Below, piece by piece: positions 43,478 to 51,118 of a stretch of 51,118 nucleotides of DNA (position 1 is the stretch's first letter; each line of letters opens with the position of its first letter). The DNA lies in assembly GCA_044433165.1 (NCBI GenBank), contig JAWXTX010000005.1:1-51118 (forward strand), in the 5' to 3' direction. Made by a program: the position numbers and the translations under genes. A model generated the notes under the pieces. It was not told the DNA's origin and searched no databases. It worked only from the letters and a program-made list of their open reading frames with translations. Origin of the DNA: Ferrimonas sp044433165 (GTDB taxonomy: Bacteria; Pseudomonadota; Gammaproteobacteria; Enterobacterales; Shewanellaceae).

Positions 43478-44091
43478 TGGCCGCCAGCTATTTTGTGCCG
43501 GCAGCTGAGATCACCGTTGAACAAGTGATTAAACGCAGCCGCTTTATTACGGTCATCGCGCCTATAGCCCGTGGTAGTGAAGGGCGGGCTTTACAGCAAC
43601 GATTGCGTTTGGCACATCCGGAGGCCAGTCATCATTGTTTGGCGTTTAATGCTGGCCCTCCTAAAGACACGCGAGATATCGGTTGCAGCGATGATGGCGA
43701 ACCATCGGGATCGGCCGGCCGACCTATGTTAAACGTGATATTAGGCTCGGACATTGGCCAGTTAGCGGCCGTTGTCGTGCGTTATTATGGCGGCACTCAA
43801 TTGGGGGTAGGCGGCTTGGTACGCGCGTATGCTGGTGGAGTGAAACTCGCTTTGTCAGAGTTGAGCATTGAGCCTTTTATTGCTCGTTCGCAAGCCATAT
43901 TACAGTGTGAATATGCGGATATGGCTTTGGTTGAACATTTGCTAAATAGCTATCAAGCCACGTTGTTATCTTCGACCTTTCAACAACAGTGTCAGTTGTT
44001 ATTAGAGCTCCCTCAAACGCAATGGGCGCCCTTTGCGGAGGCATTATCGACACGTTCTAGGGGGCGGTTGCAATTACAGGCACTGGGATAA
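43477..44091 (+). CDS. yigZ: YigZ, IMPACT-family protein
   Basis: A 204 aa member of the IMPACT/YigZ family, found beside pepQ and trkH in many gammaproteobacteria. The N-terminal domain carries the family core: HHCLAFNAGPPKDTRDIGCS, DDGEPSGSAGRPML and VVRYYGGTQLGVGGLVRAY. The C-terminal domain resembles part of elongation factor G. Function is not firmly known; mammalian IMPACT acts in translational control. I start it at ATG 43477, overlapping the pepQ stop, although the frame is open to 43462. Confidence 0.92.
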   Translation: MAASYFVPAAEITVEQVIKRSRFITVIAPIARGSEGRALQQRLRLAHPEASHHCLAFNAGPPKDTRDIGCSDDGEPSGSAGRPMLNVILGSDIGQLAAVVVRYYGGTQLGVGGLVRAYAGGVKLALSELSIEPFIARSQAILQCEYADMALVEHLLNSYQATLLSSTFQQQCQLLLELPQTQWAPFAEALSTRSRGRLQLQALG

Positions 44092-44288
44092 CTGCTGAGG
44101 AATAATGCGCATATCGTAACGCTTGCAGTATGCTAAGGCCGTTTTATTGTGCTGCATGCCCATCCATTGCTTTGAGGTTCCTGTCTATATTGGCAGCCAA
44201 CCTGTGGCTGTACAGCGTTAATGTCGCCTTAATCGAGGATGTGTTTGGGCATGACACCTTCTATTTCCCATCAAATGTAAGTGTTTTT

Positions 44289-45746
44289 ATGGAATATCGT
44301 ACGATCATCCGCATCATCGGGGTGTTGGTGACTCTCTTTAGTATCACGATGTTGCCGCCAGCCATGATTGCGGTGCTTTATAACGACGGTGGTGGTACCG
44401 CGTTTATGGAAGCATTTGGGCTCTCTTGTTTGCTCGGCGGATTATTGTGGTACCCCAATCGTGATGCCAAAGCCGATCTTCGTAATCGGGAGGGTTTTTT
44501 AATTGTTGTACTTTTTTGGACTGTGCTGGGCTGTATTGGGGCGATCCCCTTTATTCTCTCCGATCAGCCCGAACTGAGCGTCACCGATGCGATGTTTGAG
44601 TCGTTTTCTGCTTTAACGACCACAGGAGCCACGGTGATCACAGGCTTAGAGTCTTTACCGAAAGCCATTTTATTTTATCGTCATTTACTGCAATGGCTTG
44701 GGGGAATGGGGATCATTGTCTTAGCGGTAGCGGTGTTACCGATGCTAGGTATTGGTGGCATGCAGCTTTATCGCTGCGAAATTCCAGGACCAGTGAAAGA
44801 CAGTAAAATGACACCACGCATTGCCGAGACTGCAAAAGCGTTATGGTATATCTACTTAACCATTACGCTGTTGTGTGCTGGGGCTTACTACTTAGCCGGT
44901 ATGAATGCGTTTGATGCCATAGGGCACGCGTTTTCCACCATCGCGATCGGAGGGTTCTCGAGCTATGATGATTCGCTTGGTCATTTTAATAGCCCGCTTA
45001 TCAATCTTATCTGCGTGGTATTTTTGTTGATCTCTGCCGTTAATTTCGCCCTTCATTTTGCGGCCTTTAGTAAGCCGGGTAATCGCCTCATGGTGTACTT
45101 TCGCGATGCCGAAGTGCGCACCTTTTTTTGGGTGCAATTGGGGTTAGTGGCGATTGTGTTTGCGGTGCTGGCCAGCCAAATTGATCATGTTTCAACCGAA
45201 GGTTTATTGGATCAGGCGTTGTTTCAAGCGGTTTCTATGTCGACTACGGCGGGCTTTTCGACAGAGAACTTTGCTCAGTGGCCACTGTTTCTACCAATGT
45301 TGCTTATCTTTTCCAGCTTTATTGGTGGTTGTGCTGGCTCCACCGGCGGCGGCATTAAAGTCATTCGGATAACGCTATTATGCTTACAGGGGATCCGGGA
45401 ACTAAAACGCTTGATCCACCCACGCGCGGTTTTCTCCATTCGTTTGAATAATAAAGCGGTTGGCGATCGTGTTATTGATGCCGTCTGGGGCTTTTTTGCG
45501 GCTTACGCATTAGTGTTTGTGGTGATAATGATTGCCCTGATGGGCACCGGTTTAGATAACGTAACCGCTTTTACGGCAACGGCCGCCATGTTAAATAACC
45601 TAGGCCCAGGGCTTGGAGAAGTGGCTGCTAACTACGCCAGCATTAATGATCCCGCTAAATGGATTTTAATTTTGGGGATGGTTTTCGGCCGTTTGGAAAT
45701 TTTTACCTTATTGGTACTGTTCACGCCAACCTATTGGCGTAACTAA
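44289..45746 (+). CDS. trkH: Trk potassium uptake channel subunit TrkH
   Basis: The membrane pore of the Trk K+ uptake system, gated by TrkA, whose gene is 0.8 kb away. Started at ATG 44289 (MEYRTIIRIIGVLVTLFS) it is 485 aa, as in E. coli (483). The frame is open from 44130, but those 53 residues have no family counterpart. Pore loops are visible as FSALTTTGATVI, STIAIGGFSSYD, SMSTTAGFST and ATAAMLNNLGPGLG. The ribosome-binding site is weak. The 197 bases before it (44092-44288) show no gene. Confidence 0.95.
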   Translation: MEYRTIIRIIGVLVTLFSITMLPPAMIAVLYNDGGGTAFMEAFGLSCLLGGLLWYPNRDAKADLRNREGFLIVVLFWTVLGCIGAIPFILSDQPELSVTDAMFESFSALTTTGATVITGLESLPKAILFYRHLLQWLGGMGIIVLAVAVLPMLGIGGMQLYRCEIPGPVKDSKMTPRIAETAKALWYIYLTITLLCAGAYYLAGMNAFDAIGHAFSTIAIGGFSSYDDSLGHFNSPLINLICVVFLLISAVNFALHFAAFSKPGNRLMVYFRDAEVRTFFWVQLGLVAIVFAVLASQIDHVSTEGLLDQALFQAVSMSTTAGFSTENFAQWPLFLPMLLIFSSFIGGCAGSTGGGIKVIRITLLCLQGIRELKRLIHPRAVFSIRLNNKAVGDRVIDAVWGFFAAYALVFVVIMIALMGTGLDNVTAFTATAAMLNNLGPGLGEVAANYASINDPAKWILILGMVFGRLEIFTLLVLFTPTYWRN

Positions 45747-45770
45747 TACATGCATTGCATAGGAAGAGAG

Positions 45771-46307
45771 ATGGCAGCCACTTTAATTGTGTATTTTAGC
45801 CGCGGTGGGCATACCTCACGAGTTGCTCGACGGATAATGACGACACTGCAACAGGCCGGTCAACGCTGTGACATGATGGATGTTGTTGAAGCTCATCATG
45901 AAGGAATTGATTGGGAGCAATATGATACGGTTATTATTGGTTGCCCAGTCTTGTATGGTGATTTTGATAAACGAATCAAAGCGTTTATTCATCAGCATCA
46001 GGCACGGTTAGAAGCGCGTAATAATGGCTTTTTCTGCTTGTCGGTAGTAGCTCGAAATCCAGCGAAAGCAACGGTGGAAGGCAACCGTTATATGCAGAAG
46101 TTTTTAACGGAGCAAACTTGGCGACCGGCGCATTTGAAAGTGTTTGCTGGTAAGGTGGATTACCCATCGTGGGGCTTTTTTGACAGCATGTCGATAAAGC
46201 TGATTATGTGGATGACCAAAGGACCAACCGCCTCAGATACGGTGATTGATTATACCGACTGGGATGAGGTAGAAGCGTTTGCCTTGCAGTTATTGCCGCC
46301 ACAGTAA
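45771..46307 (+). CDS. hemG: Menaquinone-dependent protoporphyrinogen oxidase HemG
   Basis: Oxidizes protoporphyrinogen IX to protoporphyrin IX in heme synthesis, passing electrons to quinones. It has the flavodoxin fold: the 178 aa protein starts MAATLIVYFSRGGHTSRVAR (FMN loop), with GCPVLYGDFDKRIKAFI near 53 and the long-chain insert ARNPAKATVEGNRYMQKFL that distinguishes HemG from plain flavodoxins. AGGAAGAG directly precedes the ATG, 24 bases after trkH. Confidence 0.94.
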   Translation: MAATLIVYFSRGGHTSRVARRIMTTLQQAGQRCDMMDVVEAHHEGIDWEQYDTVIIGCPVLYGDFDKRIKAFIHQHQARLEARNNGFFCLSVVARNPAKATVEGNRYMQKFLTEQTWRPAHLKVFAGKVDYPSWGFFDSMSIKLIMWMTKGPTASDTVIDYTDWDEVEAFALQLLPPQ

Positions 46308-46365
46308 TCTCAGAATAGGTGTTCTTCGGCGTTCGTAATGCGGCTTTGCTGCTCATGCGTTTGAT

Positions 46366-46398
46366 AAAAAGTCTTATGGGCAACCGTAAGACTTTTTT
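46366..46398 (+). terminator. Terminator of hemG
   Basis: AAAAAGTCTTA (46366-46376) pairs with TAAGACTTTTT (46387-46397), followed by more T on the plus strand. Confidence 0.85.
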
Positions 46399-46411
46399 GT
46401 TTTTAAAGCAG

Positions 46412-46480
46412 AAAAAAGCCAAACAGCCGTAAACACGGCTCACTGTTGTGAGTTGTCGTGTTTACACTTTTGAGCTGTTT
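46412..46480 (-). terminator. Nested inverted repeat, probable trkA terminator
   Basis: Three stacked arms: AAACAGC/GCTGTTT (46421-46427, 46474-46480), GTAAACACG/CGTGTTTAC (46429-46437, 46457-46465) and CTCAC/GTGAG (46439-46443, 46448-46452). On the minus strand a T6 run follows after three bases. It faces the hemG terminator in the gap between convergent genes. Confidence 0.75.
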
Positions 46481-46522
46481 GCTTGGTTGTCATTGGGGCG
46501 AAAAGCAACCCACATGGTGCCG

Positions 46523-47923
46523 TTAAAAGAACAGAGCCGAAGGTTGGAATAATTTTTCTACTTCACCAATGTGTTTTTTATCCACTAAAAATAAAATGAC
46601 GTGATCGTCTTGTTGGATGACGGTTTTATTATGTGGCATTAATACTTCATCTGCTCGAACGATGGCACCGATGGTGGTTCCTGGAGGCAGTTTGATCTCT
46701 TGTACTTGGCGCCCAACGACTTTTGAGGTGTTGGGATCACCGTGGGCGATGGCTTCAATGGCCTCAGCCGCGCCGCGTCGTAACGAGTAAACGTTATTTA
46801 TATCGCCTTGGCGAACGTGGGTTAGCATGGCTGAAATGGTGGCTTGTTGAGGAGAGATGGCGATATCAATATTGGCATCTTGCGCCAAATCAATATAGGC
46901 CTCTCGCTGGATCAACACCATCACCTTTTTGGCGCCCATTCGTTTAGCCAGCAGCGCCGACATAATATTCACTTCATCGTCATTTGTGACGGCGATAAAC
47001 AGATCTTGCTGGTCCACTTGCTCTTCATGCAGCAACGTTTCATCCGAGGCATCCCCTACCAGCACCGTTGCATCTTGCAGTTGTTCTGACAAATTGGCTG
47101 CACGGCTGTAGTCCCACTCAATTAATTTAATGTCATGGAATTGTTCAAGCACTTTCGCCAAGCCTGAGCCAATGTTGCCCCCACCAGCAATCATAATATT
47201 GCGGTAACTGGGCTCGAGTTTTTGCATTTCGCTCATCACGGCTCGGATGTGGCGAGAATCGGCGACAAAAAACACCTCATCGTCCGCCTCAATCACGGTA
47301 GTGCCGCGGGGCAAAATGGCACGCCCTTGTCGGAATATGGCGGCAACGCGAGTATCAATATTGGGCATGTGCTCTTTTAACGCAGAGAGCGCATTACCCA
47401 CCAAAGAACCGCCGTAATACGCTTTAATGGCCACCAAACTGGCTTTGCCATCGGCAAACTCGAGCACTTGTAATGCCCCTGGGTATTCCACCAAACGGCG
47501 AATGTAATCGGTTACTAATTGCTCGGGGGCAATGATTTCATCAATGTAAAAACGCCCCCGAGCTTCAGGATCGGAACCGCCAGAATGAAACAGCTGATCA
47601 CGAAAATGAATGTATTCGGTGGAACGGATCCGAGCTATTTTGGTTGGGGTACCAAACAACGTATAGGCCAAGTGGCAAGCCACCATGTTGGTGTCATCGG
47701 AGTTGGTGACGGCAATTAACATGTCGGCGTCTTCCGCCCCCGCATCGCGTAACACACGGGGGTGACTGACATTACCGATAATGGTTTGCAGATCCAGTTT
47801 GTCGTTAAGGATCTCCAATACTTTTGGGTTGTTATCAATGACAGTGATGTCGTTATTTTCACTGACGAGATTTTCCGCCAAAGTACCGCCAACTTGGCCT
47901 GCGCCCAAAATGATAATTTTCAT
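46523..47923 (-). CDS. trkA: Trk potassium uptake regulatory protein TrkA
   Basis: A cytoplasmic gating ring protein for TrkH. The 466 aa sequence contains two RCK units, each with a Rossmann NAD-binding motif: GAGQVGGTLAENL at 7-19 and AGGGNIGSGLAKVL near 236; both are followed by TrkA-C domains. The ATG has only a weak ribosome-binding site and lies nine bases after the rsmB stop, so it is the last gene of def-fmt-rsmB-trkA. Confidence 0.96.
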   Translation of the reverse strand: MKIIILGAGQVGGTLAENLVSENNDITVIDNNPKVLEILNDKLDLQTIIGNVSHPRVLRDAGAEDADMLIAVTNSDDTNMVACHLAYTLFGTPTKIARIRSTEYIHFRDQLFHSGGSDPEARGRFYIDEIIAPEQLVTDYIRRLVEYPGALQVLEFADGKASLVAIKAYYGGSLVGNALSALKEHMPNIDTRVAAIFRQGRAILPRGTTVIEADDEVFFVADSRHIRAVMSEMQKLEPSYRNIMIAGGGNIGSGLAKVLEQFHDIKLIEWDYSRAANLSEQLQDATVLVGDASDETLLHEEQVDQQDLFIAVTNDDEVNIMSALLAKRMGAKKVMVLIQREAYIDLAQDANIDIAISPQQATISAMLTHVRQGDINNVYSLRRGAAEAIEAIAHGDPNTSKVVGRQVQEIKLPPGTTIGAIVRADEVLMPHNKTVIQQDDHVILFLVDKKHIGEVEKLFQPSALFF

Positions 47924-47932
47924 GGTTACTGT

Positions 47933-49237
47933 CTAGCTGCGCTTTATGAGGCGGGCGTAATAGAAACCGTCGCCCCCTTCTAGTTGAGGGAGCAATTGCC
48001 AGCCGGGTTGAAGCGCATTGTCTTGAGAATGAATGGAGCTGAGCATAGCATCGTCGTTTTGTTGAAGAAACGCTTTGATTTGCTCGCAATTTTCTTCCGG
48101 CAATACCGAGCATGTAGCATAAAGTAGGGTGCCACCGGGTTTTAATATTTGCCAGTTTGCAGCCAAAATTTCCGCTTGGATCTGCACCAGTTGCGCAATG
48201 TCGGCATCTCGGCGCAACCATTTACTGTCTGGATTACGGCGGATCACCCCAGTTGCAGAGCAGGGAGCATCGAGGAGAATGCGATCAAATTGTTGGCCGG
48301 GAGCCCACTGTTCTGGGTAACGGCCATCCCCTTGGCGTAAGGTGGCGATTAACTGCAGCCGTTCTAAATTTTGTTGTACGCGATCTAAACGCTCTTGGTA
48401 AAGATCAATGGCCAGCATTGAACCAATTTGAGGTTGAGATTCCAGAATATGGCAAGTTTTGCCACCAGGGGCCGCGCACACATCTAAAACAACATCACCC
48501 ACTTGGCAATCAAGCAGTTCGGCACTGTATTGGGCGGATAAATCCTGTACTGATACATCCCCTTGCTCAAACCCAGTTAATTGGCGGACATCTTGTGCTA
48601 CCGGCAAGCGAATGGCGTCGGTACTGGCGCCAGCAATGGCTTCAATGCCGGCTTGTGACAGGCGTGCCATATATTGCTCACGGCTTTGATGGCGGCGATT
48701 GTTGCGTAACCACAGTGGTGGCGCTTGATTATTGACGGCGGCGATCTGTTGCCAATGCTCGGGATAGGCGTGTTGCAACCGTTTTAGTAACCAATTGGGG
48801 TGGGCCCACTGTACGGGGGCGGCTTCAAATTGCTCCTGTTTTAAGGCGTCAATATTACGCAATAAGGCTCGCAATACCCCATTCACGAAGCCGGTCATGC
48901 CGGGGGCTTTGAGTTTGCGACACGCTTCTACGGTTTCAGAGATGGCGGCGTGGCTTTGTACACGGGTGTGTTTTAATTGATACAACCCCACAAGCAGCAA
49001 ACATTGAATGCGGCGTTTCTTGCCATTAAGTGGGGCGCTTAATTGGCGACGTAGTTGTGCCTCTAACTGCGGCAGCGTACGCATGATGCCATAGCAGATC
49101 TCAGCCAACAGGCCTTTATCTCGGCCATCATGGTAATGTTGTTGAGCCTGTGGCAGCGCAGACGCCATGGATTGACCCTGTTCAAGCACGGCGTGGATGA
49201 CGAGGGCGGCATCCGCTCTTAAATTGGGTTTGCTCAT
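47933..49237 (-). CDS. rsmB: 16S rRNA (cytosine967-C5)-methyltransferase RsmB
   Basis: Methylates C967 of 16S rRNA. From ATG 49237 (MSKPNLRADAALVIHAVLEQG) it is 434 aa with an N-terminal NusB-like RNA-binding domain and a C-terminal methyltransferase domain: SAM loop VLDVCAAPGGKTCHILE, and the two catalytic cysteines in LLDAPCSATGV and LLYATCSVLPEENC. The start overlaps the fmt stop (ATGA), indicating coupling. Confidence 0.96.
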   Translation of the reverse strand: MSKPNLRADAALVIHAVLEQGQSMASALPQAQQHYHDGRDKGLLAEICYGIMRTLPQLEAQLRRQLSAPLNGKKRRIQCLLLVGLYQLKHTRVQSHAAISETVEACRKLKAPGMTGFVNGVLRALLRNIDALKQEQFEAAPVQWAHPNWLLKRLQHAYPEHWQQIAAVNNQAPPLWLRNNRRHQSREQYMARLSQAGIEAIAGASTDAIRLPVAQDVRQLTGFEQGDVSVQDLSAQYSAELLDCQVGDVVLDVCAAPGGKTCHILESQPQIGSMLAIDLYQERLDRVQQNLERLQLIATLRQGDGRYPEQWAPGQQFDRILLDAPCSATGVIRRNPDSKWLRRDADIAQLVQIQAEILAANWQILKPGGTLLYATCSVLPEENCEQIKAFLQQNDDAMLSSIHSQDNALQPGWQLLPQLEGGDGFYYARLIKRS

Positions 49238-50184
49238 GCCAATTGTGCACCTTGGGTAAACCATTCTTGGCGGGCATTTAATACCTCTGCCGCGGTGAGG
49301 GCTTTTTTGTTGGGTAATTGAATGGACTGCAACAGCAAAGCGTGTTCACCACAGGCAACTAGAATGCCCTGTTTATCGGCCCGCAAAATGGTGCCAGGTT
49401 GCGCTTGGTGATGGCATATTTCTACCTGACATTGCCAGATTTTAATGAGGTGCTCTTGGCACTGAAAATAACTCATTGGCCAAGGATTGAAGGCACGAAC
49501 TTCACGCCATAAAGCGGTGGCGGATTTTTGCCAATCAATGGCGGCTTCTTCTTTGGAAAGTTTATTGGCGTAGTTTGCCGCTGCTTCGTTTTGTGGCTCA
49601 GGCTGGGTACAGCCTTGCTTAATTTGGGCTAAGGCTTCTAATAAGCCTTGCGGCCCTAATTGAGCCAGTTTTTGATAGAGACTGGCAGAAGTATCCGTAT
49701 CTTCAATAGTGCAATGCACTTTGTGCAACATGGCGCCGGTATCGAGTCCGATGTCCATTTGCATAATCGTGACGCCAGTATGGCTGTCTCCGGCCCAAAT
49801 CGCGCGTTGAATCGGTGCTGCGCCGCGCCAGCGGGGTAACAACGAACCGTGGACATTAATGCAGCCGAGCGGGGGCGTGTCTAAGATGGCTTGAGGCAAA
49901 ATTAAACCGTAGGCCACCACAACCATAATATCGAAATCCAGTGCCGCGAGTGCTTGTTGTGCCTCTTCTGTTCGCAGCGTTTGAGGTTGGTAGACCGGCA
50001 GGTTATGTGCCAAGGCTAACGCTTTGACTGGGCTGGCGGTGAGTTTTTTGCCTCGACCCGCAGGTCGATCCGGTTGGGTATAAACCCCCACGATCTCATG
50101 CTCACTGGCTAATAAAGCGCGCAAATGATCGGCGGCGAAGTCTGGCGTACCAGCAAACACGATTTTAAGAGAAGACACCGTCAC
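49234..50184 (-). CDS. fmt: Methionyl-tRNA formyltransferase
   Basis: Formylates initiator Met-tRNA. The 316 aa protein has the motifs VFAGTPDFAADHL near residue 9, YTQPDRPAGRGKK near 36, the formyl-folate site NVHGSLLPRWRGAAPIQRAI near 108 and a C-terminal tRNA-binding barrel. The start is GTG 50184, with AAGGA six bases upstream inside the end of def; a second GTG two codons later is possible. It lies two bases after the def stop. Confidence 0.96.
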   Translation of the reverse strand: MTVSSLKIVFAGTPDFAADHLRALLASEHEIVGVYTQPDRPAGRGKKLTASPVKALALAHNLPVYQPQTLRTEEAQQALAALDFDIMVVVAYGLILPQAILDTPPLGCINVHGSLLPRWRGAAPIQRAIWAGDSHTGVTIMQMDIGLDTGAMLHKVHCTIEDTDTSASLYQKLAQLGPQGLLEALAQIKQGCTQPEPQNEAAANYANKLSKEEAAIDWQKSATALWREVRAFNPWPMSYFQCQEHLIKIWQCQVEICHHQAQPGTILRADKQGILVACGEHALLLQSIQLPNKKALTAAEVLNARQEWFTQGAQLA

Positions 50185-50186
50185 TG

Positions 50187-50699
50187 TTATCCTTGTTTCG
50201 CTTCAACTCGAGCGGCTTTTTCTAATTTTTGTTTGATCCGTTGGCGCTTCAATGGTGATAGGTAGTCCACAAATAATTTGCCTTGAAGATGATCCATCTC
50301 ATGTTGAATGCAGATAGACAGCAGTTCATCGCCTTTGCAGATAAAAGGTTGGCCGTTACGATCTTGAGCTTCAATGGTAATGGTTTCAGCACGCTCAACT
50401 TTAGCGTAGATCCCAGGTACAGATAAGCAGCCTTCATCATTAATGAAATGACCATGTTGCTCAATGACTTTTGGGTTAATAAATACGCGCGGCTCACTTT
50501 TATCTTCCGTTAGATCCATAACAATCAACTGGATATGTTGATCGATCTGCGAAGCGGCTAAGCCCACGCCTTGCTCTTCGTACATGGTTTCAAACATGTC
50601 GTCGATCAGTTGTTGCAGCTCTGGACCAAAGTCAGTCACAGGTTGGGCGACGGTACGCAGTCGTTCGTCGGGGAATCGGAGTACTTCTCGAATGGCCAT
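50187..50699 (-). CDS. def: Peptide deformylase
   Basis: Removes the N-formyl group from new proteins, undoing what Fmt adds at initiation. From ATG 50699 (MAIREVLRFPDERLR) it is 170 aa. The three metal-site motifs are GVGLAASQ (44-51), EGCLSVPG with C91, and HEMDH with H133 and H137 plus the catalytic E134. The frame is open to 50825 without family similarity. Confidence 0.97.
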   Translation of the reverse strand: MAIREVLRFPDERLRTVAQPVTDFGPELQQLIDDMFETMYEEQGVGLAASQIDQHIQLIVMDLTEDKSEPRVFINPKVIEQHGHFINDEGCLSVPGIYAKVERAETITIEAQDRNGQPFICKGDELLSICIQHEMDHLQGKLFVDYLSPLKRQRIKQKLEKAARVEAKQG

Positions 50700-50770
50700 T
50701 GGGTTCTCGATAATAAATAAGTGATTGATAAATAGTGGCTGCCTTCGGTAACTTGGGCAGTCGATGGGTA

Positions 50771-50800
50771 ATTTTAACCCGTTGCTGCTGTTAATGACAA
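50771..50800 (-). promoter_or_regulatory. Likely def-fmt-rsmB-trkA promoter
   Basis: On the minus strand TTGTCA (50800-50795) and TAAAAT (50776-50771) lie 18 bases apart, both five of six to consensus, about 70 bases before def. Confidence 0.6.
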
Positions 50801-50836
50801 AATGACTGCTCTCCCAGCAACGCACAAGGATGTGTC

Positions 50837-51118
50837 ATGAAAAAATTGGTGGTGTTTTTGGCAGCGTTCGTTGCCACTGTTGCGTGGGCCGATACCCTCA
50901 CGTTAAAACCGGGTCATCCAGAGAGTTACGTTGTTAAAAAAGGCGATACGCTTTGGGATATATCGGCCGTTTTTTTAGACGATCCTTGGCGCTGGCCAAC
51001 GCTTTGGGGGGCAAACCCGCAAATTGCGAATCCGCATCTTATTTATCCTGGCGATCAACTGACGTTAGTGTTTCTCGATGGTCAGCCCCGTTTGGTACGT
51101 AAGGCCATGGTGACCATG
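50837..51118 (+). CDS. Secreted LysM-domain protein (partial, runs off the right edge)
   Basis: 94 codons are visible. The first 18 residues (MKKLVVFLAAFVATVAWA) form a signal peptide. A LysM domain follows: SYVVKKGDTLWDISAVFL, then WPTLWGANPQIANPHLIYPG, the peptidoglycan-binding repeat. AAGGA at 50826-50830 precedes the ATG. A LysM protein divergent from def is common in Shewanella and Vibrio, where dprA usually follows. Its cell-wall role is inferred. It is too short for conventional listing only because the window ends. Confidence 0.9.
   Translation, partial: MKKLVVFLAAFVATVAWADTLTLKPGHPESYVVKKGDTLWDISAVFLDDPWRWPTLWGANPQIANPHLIYPGDQLTLVFLDGQPRLVRKAMVTM

Noticed and set aside
44130..44288. 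53-residue N-terminal extension of TrkH
   Set aside because: No family counterpart, and the conserved TrkH N-terminus begins at the ATG at 44289.
48157..48735. 192-codon plus-strand frame opposite rsmB
   Set aside because: Antisense to the catalytic domain of rsmB; composition looks like a shadow.
1..51118. Mobile elements, phage genes, CRISPR arrays or defence systems
   Set aside because: Every sizeable gene is a recognisable core gene. I saw no transposase, integrase, regularly spaced repeats or toxin-antitoxin pair.

Overview
This is a chromosomal replication-origin region of a Dam-methylating gammaproteobacterium. The gene order (atp operon, parAB, rsmG-mnmG, oriC, mioC, mnmE, yidC-yidD-rnpA-rpmH, dnaA-dnaN-recF-gyrB, glyQS, tag, tusA, fadBA, pepQ-yigZ-trkH-hemG, def-fmt-rsmB-trkA) resembles what I know of Shewanella and related Alteromonadales/Aeromonadales; no genus is assigned. 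There are no insertion sequences, prophage genes, CRISPR arrays or tRNAs. Almost all of the window is conserved core genome.

Layout. 1-103: a likely rRNA-type promoter firing leftward out of the window. 154-1530: ccoG, for cbb3 oxidase assembly. 1722-6981: pykA, a GntP-type permease, a glycerate kinase and an enolase, all on the plus strand; together they would take glycerate to pyruvate. 7135-11238: amino-sugar block (glmS, a DeoR-family regulator, glmU), minus strand. 11357-18305: complete F1Fo ATP synthase operon atpIBEFHAGDC, minus strand. 18569-22875: parB, parA, rsmG, mnmG, minus strand. 22876-23310: oriC. 23311-27696: mioC, mnmE, yidC, yidD, rnpA, rpmH, minus strand. 27697-28149: intergenic region before dnaA with a second very dense GATC cluster. 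28150-34154: dnaA, dnaN, recF, gyrB. 34322-41897: glyS, glyQ, tag, tusA, fadA, fadB. 42152-46307: pepQ, yigZ, trkH, hemG. 46523-50699: trkA, rsmB, fmt, def, minus strand. From 50837 a secreted LysM protein runs off the right edge.

The genes support one another. DnaA, its boxes, GATC clusters and parS sites for the local ParAB form a replication and segregation centre. ATP synthase, YidC, RNase P protein, L34 and tRNA-modification genes are the usual growth genes beside the origin. The least routine features are the pyk-permease-glycerate kinase-enolase cluster, the origin-like region upstream of dnaA, four parS-type sites to the right of the origin, and regulatory sites (a CRP site and a PsrA-like box in front of fadBA; FNR-like dyads in front of the atp operon). 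I did not find a clearly undescribed multi-gene system.
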